From the NCBI GenBank assembly GCA_955652915.1, contig CATPCJ010000218.1:1-50504 (forward strand): a DNA stretch of 50,504 nt, read 5' to 3'. The first letter of the stretch is position 1; each line of letters starts with the position of its first letter. This DNA comes from an uncultured Bryobacteraceae bacterium. GTDB lineage: Bacteria > Acidobacteriota > Terriglobia > Bryobacterales > Bryobacteraceae. This document shows, in pieces, positions 36,531 to 44,263 of the stretch. The notes beneath the pieces were generated by a model. It searched no databases. It was given only the letters and a program-made list of their open reading frames with translations, and was not told the origin of the DNA. The position numbers were made by a program, and so were the translations under genes.

Positions 36531-36992
36531 CTATGCCTGCCCTTGAAAGACCTGCTCGGACTTGGCCAGCTCCCAATCCAAATGGTTGATGTAAAACAGC
36601 AGAACTTCCTTCTGGTATGCATCCTTGAATTTGTCGTAGACCTTTTGCTGCCAACCTTCCGTGAAATATTTCGACCCGTCGATGTCCTTGTCGAAGAACC
36701 CGTCCTGATTTGGAATGCCGATTTCGTCCAGAACGGCTTTTATCATGTCCAAATGCGAAATCAGGATCGCCTGTGCCAGATCGGTCGCGAAATCTTCGTC
36801 ATCGCCGGACAGGCGCGTCCACAGTCGAGGCGCCGCCTTCCGGATCGTCTCCGAGCTCAGTTTGGGCAAATGCAGGCGGGCCTTCATACGATCGTAAAAC
36901 TGGAATGTTTTCAGTTTGCCGATCGAGATGCCTCGCAGGAGCTGGGTGAAGGCCGGCTCGCCCAAGCCCATGAAAATTCCGGAGAGCTGCAT
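36531..36992 (-). CDS. Hypothetical protein, first gene of the ankyrin-pheST group
   Basis: The product has 153 residues, largely helical by appearance (FYDRMKARLHLPKLSSETIR, then YFTEGWQQKVYDKFKDAYQK), without signal or membrane segment. I do not recognise the family. Coding character is supported by an intact frame, an ordinary amino acid mix with many aromatic and charged residues, and tight packing: its TAG is followed after two bases by the ankyrin ATG. Its C-terminus (INHLDWELAKSEQVFQGQA) is amphipathic. It lies downstream of a family A repeat that separates it from purA. Confidence 0.65.
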   Translation of the reverse strand: MQLSGIFMGLGEPAFTQLLRGISIGKLKTFQFYDRMKARLHLPKLSSETIRKAAPRLWTRLSGDDEDFATDLAQAILISHLDMIKAVLDEIGIPNQDGFFDKDIDGSKYFTEGWQQKVYDKFKDAYQKEVLLFYINHLDWELAKSEQVFQGQA

Positions 36993-37025
36993 AAAAGGTC
37001 AGCGTAACATGCAGGCGGTCGTTAG

Positions 37026-37130
37026 ACGTAGCGCGGCCTTCAGGCTGCCGCATCGAGATTCGTCTCGATGCCCTGCGAGAGAAGAGCCTCGAGACCAGTC
37101 TCGAGGCCGCAGACACGAGTCCGCGCCACG
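37026..37130 (-). repeat. Dispersed palindromic repeat family A, full copy
   Basis: Two palindromic modules lie in tandem: CATCGAGATTCGTCTCGATG at 37051-37070 and CTCGAGACCAGTCTCGAG, which begins at about 37088. They are flanked by ACGTAGCGCGGCCTTCAGGC on the left and GAGTCCGCGCCACG on the right. Read on the minus strand the order matches the copy at 50257-50363. It lies in the divergent gap before purA. Confidence 0.88.
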
Positions 37131-37146
37131 GGCCGCACGGTCTTGA

Positions 37147-38469
<1,323 letters not shown>

Positions 38470-38478
38470 CGAATTAAT

Positions 38479-38505
38479 GAGGTGACAGCCACCCCATTTG
38501 TTTTT
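38479..38505 (+). terminator. Rho-independent-like terminator after purA
   Basis: The hairpin is GAGGTG, loop ACAGC, then CACCCC (one mismatch), followed by ATTTGTTTTT. It begins 9 bases past the purA stop and runs into the stop of the convergent MBL-fold gene. The 15-base core is shared with the hairpin at 4402-4418. Confidence 0.6.
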
Positions 38506-39248
38506 CACTCCAGTGGGATTATCTTGCCGGCTCCCGCTGTTGCAAAACGTTCTCCGTAGCATTCGCGGAAGATTCGCAGCGCCAAATCGCCGGTGCAATG
38601 GCCCAACACTACGGACTCCACGTTCAATTTTTGAAGCTGCGCCACCACCGGGCGAATTTGTCGTTCGCTTTGCTCGTACATGTGCAACCCGCCCACAATC
38701 ATCCGGATGCTTTTCGCGTTACGCTGCTTCTCCACCGTCTCCACCATCTTGGCGATTCCCGGATGAGCGCAACTCACCAGCATCACCAGCCCTTTGGAAG
38801 TTTCAATCACCAGCGCCTGCTCGGTCTCGCCGGTGGAATAAAGTCCGGGACCGAGTTGCGCGGGCGCTTTGACGCGCTTGACCTCCAGCCCTACCGCATC
38901 CGCCTCCGGGTATCTTTTCGAGAAGCTGTCGAGAAAATAGATCAAGCCTTCCGGAAGCACCTTATAGAGTCCGCCCGAATGGCTGGCGTGTTCGTGCGAA
39001 ATCATCGTGAACTGTATGGAGCTCTTGTCGATGCCGAGCTGCTTGAGATTCTGGAGAAAAATCTCGGGTTTACTTCCAACGTCGAATAGAAGGCGCAGGC
39101 CGTGAAAGTCCACCAGAGCGCTGAAGCCCCAATCGGTTTTCAGGTCCGGACGCACAGCCGTGTGGTCATAAACGATGGTTAACTGTTGCGCGGGCGTAGC
39201 GGCAAAGGCGGAAGCGCACAGCACCATGATCGGCCAGATTCGCATCAA
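38505..39248 (-). CDS. Exported metallo-beta-lactamase-fold hydrolase
   Basis: The product has 247 residues with a signal peptide (MMRIWPIMVLCASAFAA). The MBL fold is shown by DWGFSALVDF, LLFDVGSKPEIFLQNLKQLG, the metal loop SHEHASHSGG, a later SCAHPG and GHCTGD. Overall order resembles the family of 7,8-dihydropterin-6-methyl-aminobenzene-phosphate synthase-like hydrolases. The usual HxHxDH motif reads His-Glu-His-Ala-Ser-His, so the Asp that normally binds the second metal is Ser. This may mean one metal or altered chemistry. The substrate is unknown. It lies divergent to the chromate transporter genes, with starts 36 bases apart. Confidence 0.82.
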   Translation of the reverse strand: MMRIWPIMVLCASAFAATPAQQLTIVYDHTAVRPDLKTDWGFSALVDFHGLRLLFDVGSKPEIFLQNLKQLGIDKSSIQFTMISHEHASHSGGLYKVLPEGLIYFLDSFSKRYPEADAVGLEVKRVKAPAQLGPGLYSTGETEQALVIETSKGLVMLVSCAHPGIAKMVETVEKQRNAKSIRMIVGGLHMYEQSERQIRPVVAQLQKLNVESVVLGHCTGDLALRIFRECYGERFATAGAGKIIPLE

Positions 39249-39284
39249 ATAACCATTGTAGGGAATGCTGCTACATTGGCTGCG

Positions 39285-39824
39285 ATGACTCGACCTACAC
39301 TCAGGGACGTCGCCTGGTTATTCCTTCGCGTTGGCAACACTACATTCGGCGGCGGCAATCCTACCATCGCAGTGCTGCAGCGTGAGTTTTACCAGCGGAA
39401 TTGGCTGACTCCGGAGCAGTTTGGAATCGCCTTCGGACTCGGACGCGTGACCCCGGGGACCAATCTGCTGGCATTTTGCGCGGCTGCGGGATATTACATT
39501 CTCGGTTTGATGGGCGCCGTCGCCGCGGTGTTGGTGGTCACGATTCCCTCGTCGATACTGGTGATTTGGCTGACACGCGTGTGCGAAGCCGGGGCTATGC
39601 ATCCGCTGGCCCAATCCATCATCGCAGCGACAATCGCCGCCGCCGTCGGAACCATGATCGGCGCGTCCGTGCTGCTGGTGGCATCGGAGTTCTCGAAGAG
39701 CAACTGGCTAAAGCCTCTGGTGGTCTCGATCGGAGCATTCTTGCTCGCGTATGTGTTCGCGCTGTCGCCGCTCGCGGTCATCGGAGTTGCCGCGGCCGTC
39801 GGCTTTTTCTGGGTTGAAGCATGA
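39285..39824 (+). CDS. Chromate transporter, first half-length subunit
   Basis: The product has 179 residues from the ATG at 39285; upstream codons cover the divergent MBL gene's start and are not used. It carries the CHR-domain blocks AWLFLRVGNTTFGGGNPTIA, GIAFGLGRVTPGTNLLAFCA and several membrane helices (about 5-6). Short-chain CHR proteins occur as pairs that together equal the full-length ChrA exporter. The family exports chromate in some bacteria, but many members have not been tested. Its last four bases overlap the second gene (ATGA), so both subunits are coupled. Confidence 0.85.
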   Translation: MTRPTLRDVAWLFLRVGNTTFGGGNPTIAVLQREFYQRNWLTPEQFGIAFGLGRVTPGTNLLAFCAAAGYYILGLMGAVAAVLVVTIPSSILVIWLTRVCEAGAMHPLAQSIIAATIAAAVGTMIGASVLLVASEFSKSNWLKPLVVSIGAFLLAYVFALSPLAVIGVAAAVGFFWVEA

Positions 39825-40336
39825 ACATCTTCCTGCTCTATCTGCTCCTTCTGAAAGCCACATTGACTTCTTTCAGCGGCCTGGCATCGCTGCCGGTGGT
39901 TCGCCACGATTTCGTGGAGCGCTATCGCGTTCTAACGGACCGGCAGCTTACAACCGCGGTCGCCGCCGGGCGATTGGGACCTGGGCCGATGGGTCTCTAC
40001 GTGGTCAGCGTCGGATATTTCGTAGCCGGCGTTCCGGGCGCTTGCGCGGGCTGGCTGGCTATGATCACTCCTGCGTTTTTAGTAATCCCCATGCTTCGTT
40101 TTATTGGCAAGCGTGCTGAACATCGGCGCGCGAAATCGGTCACGCGCGCGGTGTTGGTGGCCGGCGGGGGCTTACTGCTCTCCGCCTCCGTGCCGCTCGC
40201 TCAGGACGCCATCCATGGACCGCTTTCCATCGGAATCGTCGCCTTGAGTTTCGCGCTGATCGCCTTCACTCGCGTCGACACGTTTTGGGTGATGTTGGGT
40301 GCGGCTATCATCGGGCTGTTGGCTTTCCAATTCTGA
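39821..40336 (+). CDS. Chromate transporter, second half-length subunit
   Basis: The product has 171 residues and is the partner of the preceding gene. It shows the CHR pattern LLLLKATLTSFSGLASLPVV, ATVAA-like AVAAGRLGPGPMGLYVVSVG and further helices to LLGAAIIGLLAFQF-like residues at the end (observed VMLGAAIIGLLAFQF). In this half the typical P-G-P of the channel signature is present as LGPGPMG. The pair likely assembles with opposite membrane orientation. It ends 32 bases before the next same-strand gene. Confidence 0.83.
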   Translation: MNIFLLYLLLLKATLTSFSGLASLPVVRHDFVERYRVLTDRQLTTAVAAGRLGPGPMGLYVVSVGYFVAGVPGACAGWLAMITPAFLVIPMLRFIGKRAEHRRAKSVTRAVLVAGGGLLLSASVPLAQDAIHGPLSIGIVALSFALIAFTRVDTFWVMLGAAIIGLLAFQF

Positions 40337-40368
40337 TATACTCAGCCCAGATCGTACATTTATTGAAC

Positions 40369-40674
40369 ATGTCGGACTTTCGTCTAGGCGACATCATCGA
40401 CGATCACTGCATCAAGTGCCGCCGCATCACCAATCACGCAATTGTTTCCATAGTCAACACTGAACCGGCCAAGGTGCGCTGCCGGACGTGTTATCACGAT
40501 CACGACTATCGTCACGAAATCGCGCCTCCGACGAAAAAAGAATTGAAGAAGATGGAGTTGTTCAATCAAGTACTTGCGTCGGCCACGCCGCCGGGCTTGG
40601 AAGAAGAAGCGGCGACTCCTGAAATCGCCGTCGAGCCAGCCAAGAAACCCAAGGCCCGCGGCAAGAAAGCCTGA
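40369..40674 (+). CDS. Small zinc-ribbon-like hypothetical protein
   Basis: The product has 101 residues from the ATG at 40369. The N-terminal part has C-I-K-C (about 15-18) and C-R-T-C-Y-H-D-H (about 38-45), a probable zinc-binding pair. The C-terminal half is a charged, disordered tail (PPTKKELKKMELF to KKPKARGKKA) with many Lys near the end, suggesting nucleic acid binding. Longer frames into the chromate transporter gene are not needed. The family is not recognised by name. Short acidobacterial zinc-ribbon proteins of this shape are plausible RNA/DNA-associated factors, but that is inference. Confidence 0.65.
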   Translation: MSDFRLGDIIDDHCIKCRRITNHAIVSIVNTEPAKVRCRTCYHDHDYRHEIAPPTKKELKKMELFNQVLASATPPGLEEEAATPEIAVEPAKKPKARGKKA

Positions 40675-40705
40675 CCAAGCCAATTAGGAATTGTTGGTCG
40701 ATCTT

Positions 40706-40803
40706 GTGGCGCGGGCAATCCTGCCCCCTCCGGCTTTTAGCCGGCATCGCCAGCTTGAGAAGACCGGCAGCCGGCTGCACCAGATTGGCTGCCCGTGCCG
40801 GCG
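40706..40803 (-). repeat. Dispersed hairpin repeat family C, copy 2
   Basis: On the minus strand it carries GGGCAGCC near its start, the hairpin CCGGCTAAAAGCCGG (plus strand 40730-40744) and GGCAGGATTGCCCGCGCCAC at its end, matching the order of the copy at 21189-21266. It occupies most of the convergent gap between the zinc-ribbon gene and the VOC gene. Confidence 0.7.
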
Positions 40804-40838
40804 AAAGCTATGCCGGAAGTAACTGCCTGTACGAAGTC

Positions 40839-41303
40839 CTAATGTCCGCCGAAGGTGGCCTTCATTCGATCGTTCCGTTGCTCCGGCGTCAGATCCTCTT
40901 TTCGGCTTGCGAGCGACCACCGGAAACCGGCCGGGTCGATTACCTGTCCGTAGCGGTCTCCCCAAAACTGATCGGCCAGCGGCATGATCGCCTTGCATCC
41001 GGCAGCCGTAGCTTGCGCGAACGCTGCGTCCACGTCCGGGACATAGAGGTGCAACGTTATGGGCCAGAATCCTTCGACGATCGGCGGTGCGCCAAATTCC
41101 TGCATGTGATCGTTCAACATCACCACGGAATCGCCGATGCGAACCGCGGCATGCACCAATTTGCCGCCGGGGCCGGGACTTCGGTGTAGTTCGACGGCGC
41201 CAAATGCGCGCGCCAGGAAGTCTATATACTCAGCGGCGCCCTTCACCGTGAGGTGCGGTGTGACGGTGTGCATTCCTTCTGGAATCGGAGTAACTTGAGC
41301 CAT
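40839..41303 (-). CDS. VOC family protein (PhnB/glyoxalase-like)
   Basis: The product has 154 residues with paired beta-alpha-beta units of the vicinal oxygen chelate fold: TPHLTVKGAAEYIDFLARAF, GKLVHAAVRIGDSVVMLNDH, TLHLYVPDVDAAFAQATAAG and WGDRYGQVIDPAGFRWSLAS. The sequence is of the PhnB-like type, often of unknown reaction and sometimes tied to stress or antibiotic binding. The C-terminus (DLTPEQRNDRMKATF) is typical of the group. It is a single gene between family C repeat and the 251-base gap before moaDE. Confidence 0.83.
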   Translation of the reverse strand: MAQVTPIPEGMHTVTPHLTVKGAAEYIDFLARAFGAVELHRSPGPGGKLVHAAVRIGDSVVMLNDHMQEFGAPPIVEGFWPITLHLYVPDVDAAFAQATAAGCKAIMPLADQFWGDRYGQVIDPAGFRWSLASRKEDLTPEQRNDRMKATFGGH

Positions 41304-41491
41304 AACGCTAGCCTATTTCATTTTGCCCTGAAATGAAACTCTGTAAGCCTGACGCTCGGGAGCCGGCCTCTGGAACGAGCGCGAAAACGAATTGAGGTCC
41401 ACTTCACACGACGGCTGCGAGATGTTTGGGACGCTTACGATTCCAGCGTCCGCGGCGCCTCAGCTTCCCGGTGGTTTATGTTCCCCCAATA

Positions 41492-41507
41492 ACGGGGCAA
41501 ACCCCGT
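41492..41507. other. Short perfect hairpin upstream of moaDE
   Basis: ACGGGG, loop CAAA, CCCCGT gives a 6-bp stem about 48 bases before the moaDE ATG. The 251-base gap at 41304-41554 also holds CGCTCG/CGAGCG arms at 41353-41381. I looked for a molybdenum-cofactor riboswitch and could not fit one. The hairpin may be a remnant repeat or a leader structure. Confidence 0.3.
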
Positions 41508-41554
41508 CCTCAGCAACTCCTTGAAACCCTTAGCACGCCGAACCGTCTGATACT

Positions 41555-42283
41555 ATGACAAAAGTGCGCGTCAAAGTCTTGTTTTTCGGCATGTTGAGGG
41601 ATATCGTGGGCCGTTCGGAGGATCATATCGAGGTAGCGGACGGGTCGCGTCTCGAGGCCGTTTTCGAGCGCTATGCCCAACAGTTTCCCAGGCTCGGCGC
41701 TTTGAAAGCCAGCATCGTTCTGGCTTCGAACCATCAATTTTGCGAACCGTCCGCGGCAGTTTCCGATGGCGACGAAATCGCGTTCCTGCCCCCGGTTAGC
41801 GGCGGTACTGGCCGCTATACCCAACAAATCCGGGAGAGCGAGCAGGGCTATTTTTTCGCGCTCACCCGGCAGCCGATCGACACCGCCGGAATTACCAGGG
41901 AACTGCTGCGCGGCGAAGATGGCGCGGTGGTGAATTTCGAAGGCGTGGTGCGGAATAACACCAAGGGCCGCTCGACAAAGTTCCTGGATTACGAATGCTA
42001 CGAGCCCATGGCGGTAAAGATGATGGCGGAGATCGGACGCGATATCGCGCGCACGCATTCCATCGGACGCATTGCGATGGTGCACCGTCTGGGCTGCATG
42101 CAGATCGGCGAAACCAGTGTCGCGGTGATCGTAACCGCGCCGCATCGCAAGCCGGCCTTTGAAGCGGCGCTCGAAGGCATCAACCGCCTGAAGCGCATCG
42201 TCCCCATTTGGAAGAAGGAGCACTTTTCCGACGGCGAAATCTGGGTGGAAGGGGAGTGGGACGAATCCGTCCTGAAAAAGTGA
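41555..42283 (+). CDS. MoaD-MoaE fusion (molybdopterin synthase)
   Basis: The product has 242 residues and should convert cyclic pyranopterin phosphate to molybdopterin. Residues 1-86 are MoaD (ubiquitin-like): VRVKVLFFGMLRDIVGR and DGDEIAFLPPVSGG. The Gly83-Gly84 pair, which in free MoaD is the C-terminal end and carries the thiocarboxylate, is followed here by TGRYTQQIRES and then MoaE. The MoaE half (about 96-235) has VVNFEGVVRNNTKG, MVHRLGCMQIGET, VTAPHRKPAFEA and PIWKKEHFSDGEIWVEGEW. A comparable fusion, MoaX of mycobacteria, is cleaved after the Gly-Gly. The same is likely needed here. Its stop overlaps the next gene's GTG. Confidence 0.93.
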   Translation: MTKVRVKVLFFGMLRDIVGRSEDHIEVADGSRLEAVFERYAQQFPRLGALKASIVLASNHQFCEPSAAVSDGDEIAFLPPVSGGTGRYTQQIRESEQGYFFALTRQPIDTAGITRELLRGEDGAVVNFEGVVRNNTKGRSTKFLDYECYEPMAVKMMAEIGRDIARTHSIGRIAMVHRLGCMQIGETSVAVIVTAPHRKPAFEAALEGINRLKRIVPIWKKEHFSDGEIWVEGEWDESVLKK

Positions 42284-43209
42284 TCCGCCGCGCCGCCTGG
42301 TTGCCGATTTTCGCGCTGTGTCTGGCCGCGCTCGCGCCGTCGCAAGACAACGTCATTCGTGTAAACGTACGTTTAGTCCGAATGCTGGTGACCGTCAAGG
42401 ACGCCGCCGGGCAGTTGATCGGATCGCTCGGCAAGAGCGATTTCACGATTTCCGACAACGGCGTCCCCCAGGACATTGCCGTGTTCGAGCGCCAGACAGA
42501 GCAGCCTCTGTCCGTGGCGCTTTTAGTGGACACCAGCGCTTCCACGGGAATCCAACTGCACTACGAGCTGGATTCCGTCAGCAAATTTTTGAGAGCGTTG
42601 CTGGGCGAGGGGAACTCCGAGGATACCGTGGCCTTATATAGCTTCAACTGGCGAGTGAACTTGCATACCAGCTTCACGCGCCGTTATGCGAGGCTCGATC
42701 AACAGTTGAAACTGCTCAAATCGGAAGGCGGCACGTCGCTATATGACGCCCTCTATCTTGCCTCGCGCGATCTGGAAACCCGCGACGGCCGTCATGTGAT
42801 GGTGGTGGTGACCGATGGCGGCGATACGACCAGCGTCAAGGATTATCACCAGGCGCTCGAAGCCGCGCAGCGCGCCGACACCGTTATGTATCCGATCCTG
42901 GTGGTTCCCATCACCAACGACGCCGGCCGCAACACCGGGGGTGAGCATGCGCTCACAACCCTCGCCGCCGGCACCGGTGGCAGGGTCTTCATGCCGAGCG
43001 CCAGCGCGGAGCTCGATCGGGCGTTCTCCGACATCTTGCATGAGTTAAGGACGCAATACATGGTCGGCTACTATCCCAAGGGCATTCCGCCCACCAGGGA
43101 TCGCTTTCACATTTTGAAGGTTAGCTTGAAAGACCGAAATTTGCGGGCGAATACGCGCACTGGCTATTATGGAGAATTCGATGAGTCTGTCAAAGGTCCG
43201 GGCCGGTGA
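42280..43209 (+). CDS. Secreted VWFA protein of the acidobacterial type
   Basis: The product has 309 residues from a GTG at 42280 that overlaps the moaDE TGA by four bases. It gives a signal peptide (MIRRAAWLPIFALCLAALAP). Then VNVRLVRMLVTVKDAAGQLI and FTISDNGVPQDIAVFER open the typical acidobacterial domain, followed by a VWFA fold with the metal-site residues in LLVDTSASTG, GGTSLYDAL and VTDGGDTTS. The end, LRTQYMVGYYPKG and TRTGYYGEF, is also characteristic. Such proteins are numerous in acidobacteria and presumed to bind proteins or matrix outside the cell; the role is unknown. Longer frames back to 42208 lie inside moaE and lack the signal peptide. Confidence 0.88.
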   Translation: MIRRAAWLPIFALCLAALAPSQDNVIRVNVRLVRMLVTVKDAAGQLIGSLGKSDFTISDNGVPQDIAVFERQTEQPLSVALLVDTSASTGIQLHYELDSVSKFLRALLGEGNSEDTVALYSFNWRVNLHTSFTRRYARLDQQLKLLKSEGGTSLYDALYLASRDLETRDGRHVMVVVTDGGDTTSVKDYHQALEAAQRADTVMYPILVVPITNDAGRNTGGEHALTTLAAGTGGRVFMPSASAELDRAFSDILHELRTQYMVGYYPKGIPPTRDRFHILKVSLKDRNLRANTRTGYYGEFDESVKGPGR

Positions 43210-43222
43210 AGGTGGGCAAGCC

Positions 43223-43450
43223 ATGAGTAAATCGAAGTCCAAGGCGCCGGAGCAAACCTTCGAAGAAGTAAAGTATCTTCGTTATTTGATCGAACACGAA
43301 ATTCCGGTTTGCATCCGGCTGAGCAATAACGACGAGGTGCAAGGCCTGGTTGAGTTTTTCGACGCGAGCTTCATTCGCATCACCCGCCGCAACGCCCCCA
43401 ATCTTTTTCTCTTCAAGCACGACATCAAATACTTGTACGAAGTGCGGTAG
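43223..43450 (+). CDS. hfq: Hfq-like Sm-fold RNA chaperone
   Basis: The product has 75 residues from the ATG at 43223 (a GGTGGG lies nearby). The Sm1 region reads IPVCIRLSNNDEVQGLVEFF and the Sm2 region FLFKHDIKYLYE, where Hfq has Y-K-H-A. The N-terminus (QTFEEVKYLRYLIEHE) corresponds to the Hfq helix with Gln in place. It lacks a long C-terminal tail. Acidobacterial proteins like this are usually called Hfq and are presumed to pair small RNAs with targets; the FKHD change makes it a divergent member. It sits 13 bases after the VWFA stop and 3 bases before suhB, so it is in one operon with them. Confidence 0.8.
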   Translation: MSKSKSKAPEQTFEEVKYLRYLIEHEIPVCIRLSNNDEVQGLVEFFDASFIRITRRNAPNLFLFKHDIKYLYEVR

Positions 43451-43453
43451 CCG

Positions 43454-44263
43454 ATGCCTTCGTTTCTGGAAACCAGCGCCGAAATCGCCCGCGAATCCGG
43501 AGCGCTCCTCTCGACCTATTTTGAACGCCGCGTTGCCTTCGAGCTGAAAGGCGAGCACGACCTGGTTACAGAGGCCGACCGTGCGTCCGAACGGCTGGTG
43601 GTGGAGCGGCTGCGGTCGCATTTTCCCTCACATTCGATTGTGGCGGAAGAAGGTGGCGGGCACACCGGAACGTCGGAATACTGCTGGTATGTGGATCCGC
43701 TGGACGGCACCACGAATTTCGCGCACGGCTTTCCCATGTACAACGTCACCATGGCGCTGGCGCAGGCCGGTCAATTAATCGCGGGTGTGATCTTCGATCC
43801 GGCGCGGAACGAAATGTTCTCGTGCGAGCGAGGTTCCGGCGCTTATTTGAATAATCGGCGGATCCGCGTCTCAAAGGTGGCCCGCGTCGAAGATGCGTTG
43901 GTGGCCACTGGATTTCCCAGTCGAAAGCGCCACCTGAACGTGAACGTGCATTTTTACTATCAACTGGCGATGGTTACGCACGGCGTGCGGCGCGCTGGTT
44001 CCGCGGCTTTGGACCTGGCTTACGTCGCGTGCGGACGTCTAGATGCGTTTTGGGAATTTGGCTTGAACCCCTGGGACATGGCGGCGGGAATCCTATTGAC
44101 TGAGGAGGCCGGTGGTAAGTGTTCCGATATGCATGGCGGACCAATGGACATTCGCGGCCCGCACGTGTTGGCGGACAATGGCCTCATTCACCAGCCGATG
44201 ACCGAGCTCTTCGGCGAAATCTTCCAAGGCCGGTATCGCTACCCGATCCCGGTAATCAAGTAG
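43454..44263 (+). CDS. suhB: Inositol monophosphatase family protein (SuhB-type)
   Basis: The product has 269 residues. The metal-dependent phosphatase motifs are complete: TEADRASERLVVERLRSHFP, AEEGG with Glu, WYVDPLDGTTNFAHGFPMYN with the paired Asp, and PWDMAAGILLTEEAGG near 205. Members hydrolyse myo-inositol 1-phosphate or related sugar phosphates. E. coli SuhB also joins Nus-factor antitermination on rRNA operons. Three bases separate it from the hfq stop, and its end overlaps the convergent CCA gene by 8 bases. Whether it acts on inositol, a sugar or RNA polymerase here cannot be told. Confidence 0.92.
   Translation: MPSFLETSAEIARESGALLSTYFERRVAFELKGEHDLVTEADRASERLVVERLRSHFPSHSIVAEEGGGHTGTSEYCWYVDPLDGTTNFAHGFPMYNVTMALAQAGQLIAGVIFDPARNEMFSCERGSGAYLNNRRIRVSKVARVEDALVATGFPSRKRHLNVNVHFYYQLAMVTHGVRRAGSAALDLAYVACGRLDAFWEFGLNPWDMAAGILLTEEAGGKCSDMHGGPMDIRGPHVLADNGLIHQPMTELFGEIFQGRYRYPIPVIK

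Noticed and set aside
41304..41554. Possible molybdenum-cofactor riboswitch upstream of moaDE
   Set aside because: The gap contains two simple hairpins but I could not match the conserved riboswitch core, so no call was made. An Infernal search with the Moco RNA model would decide.
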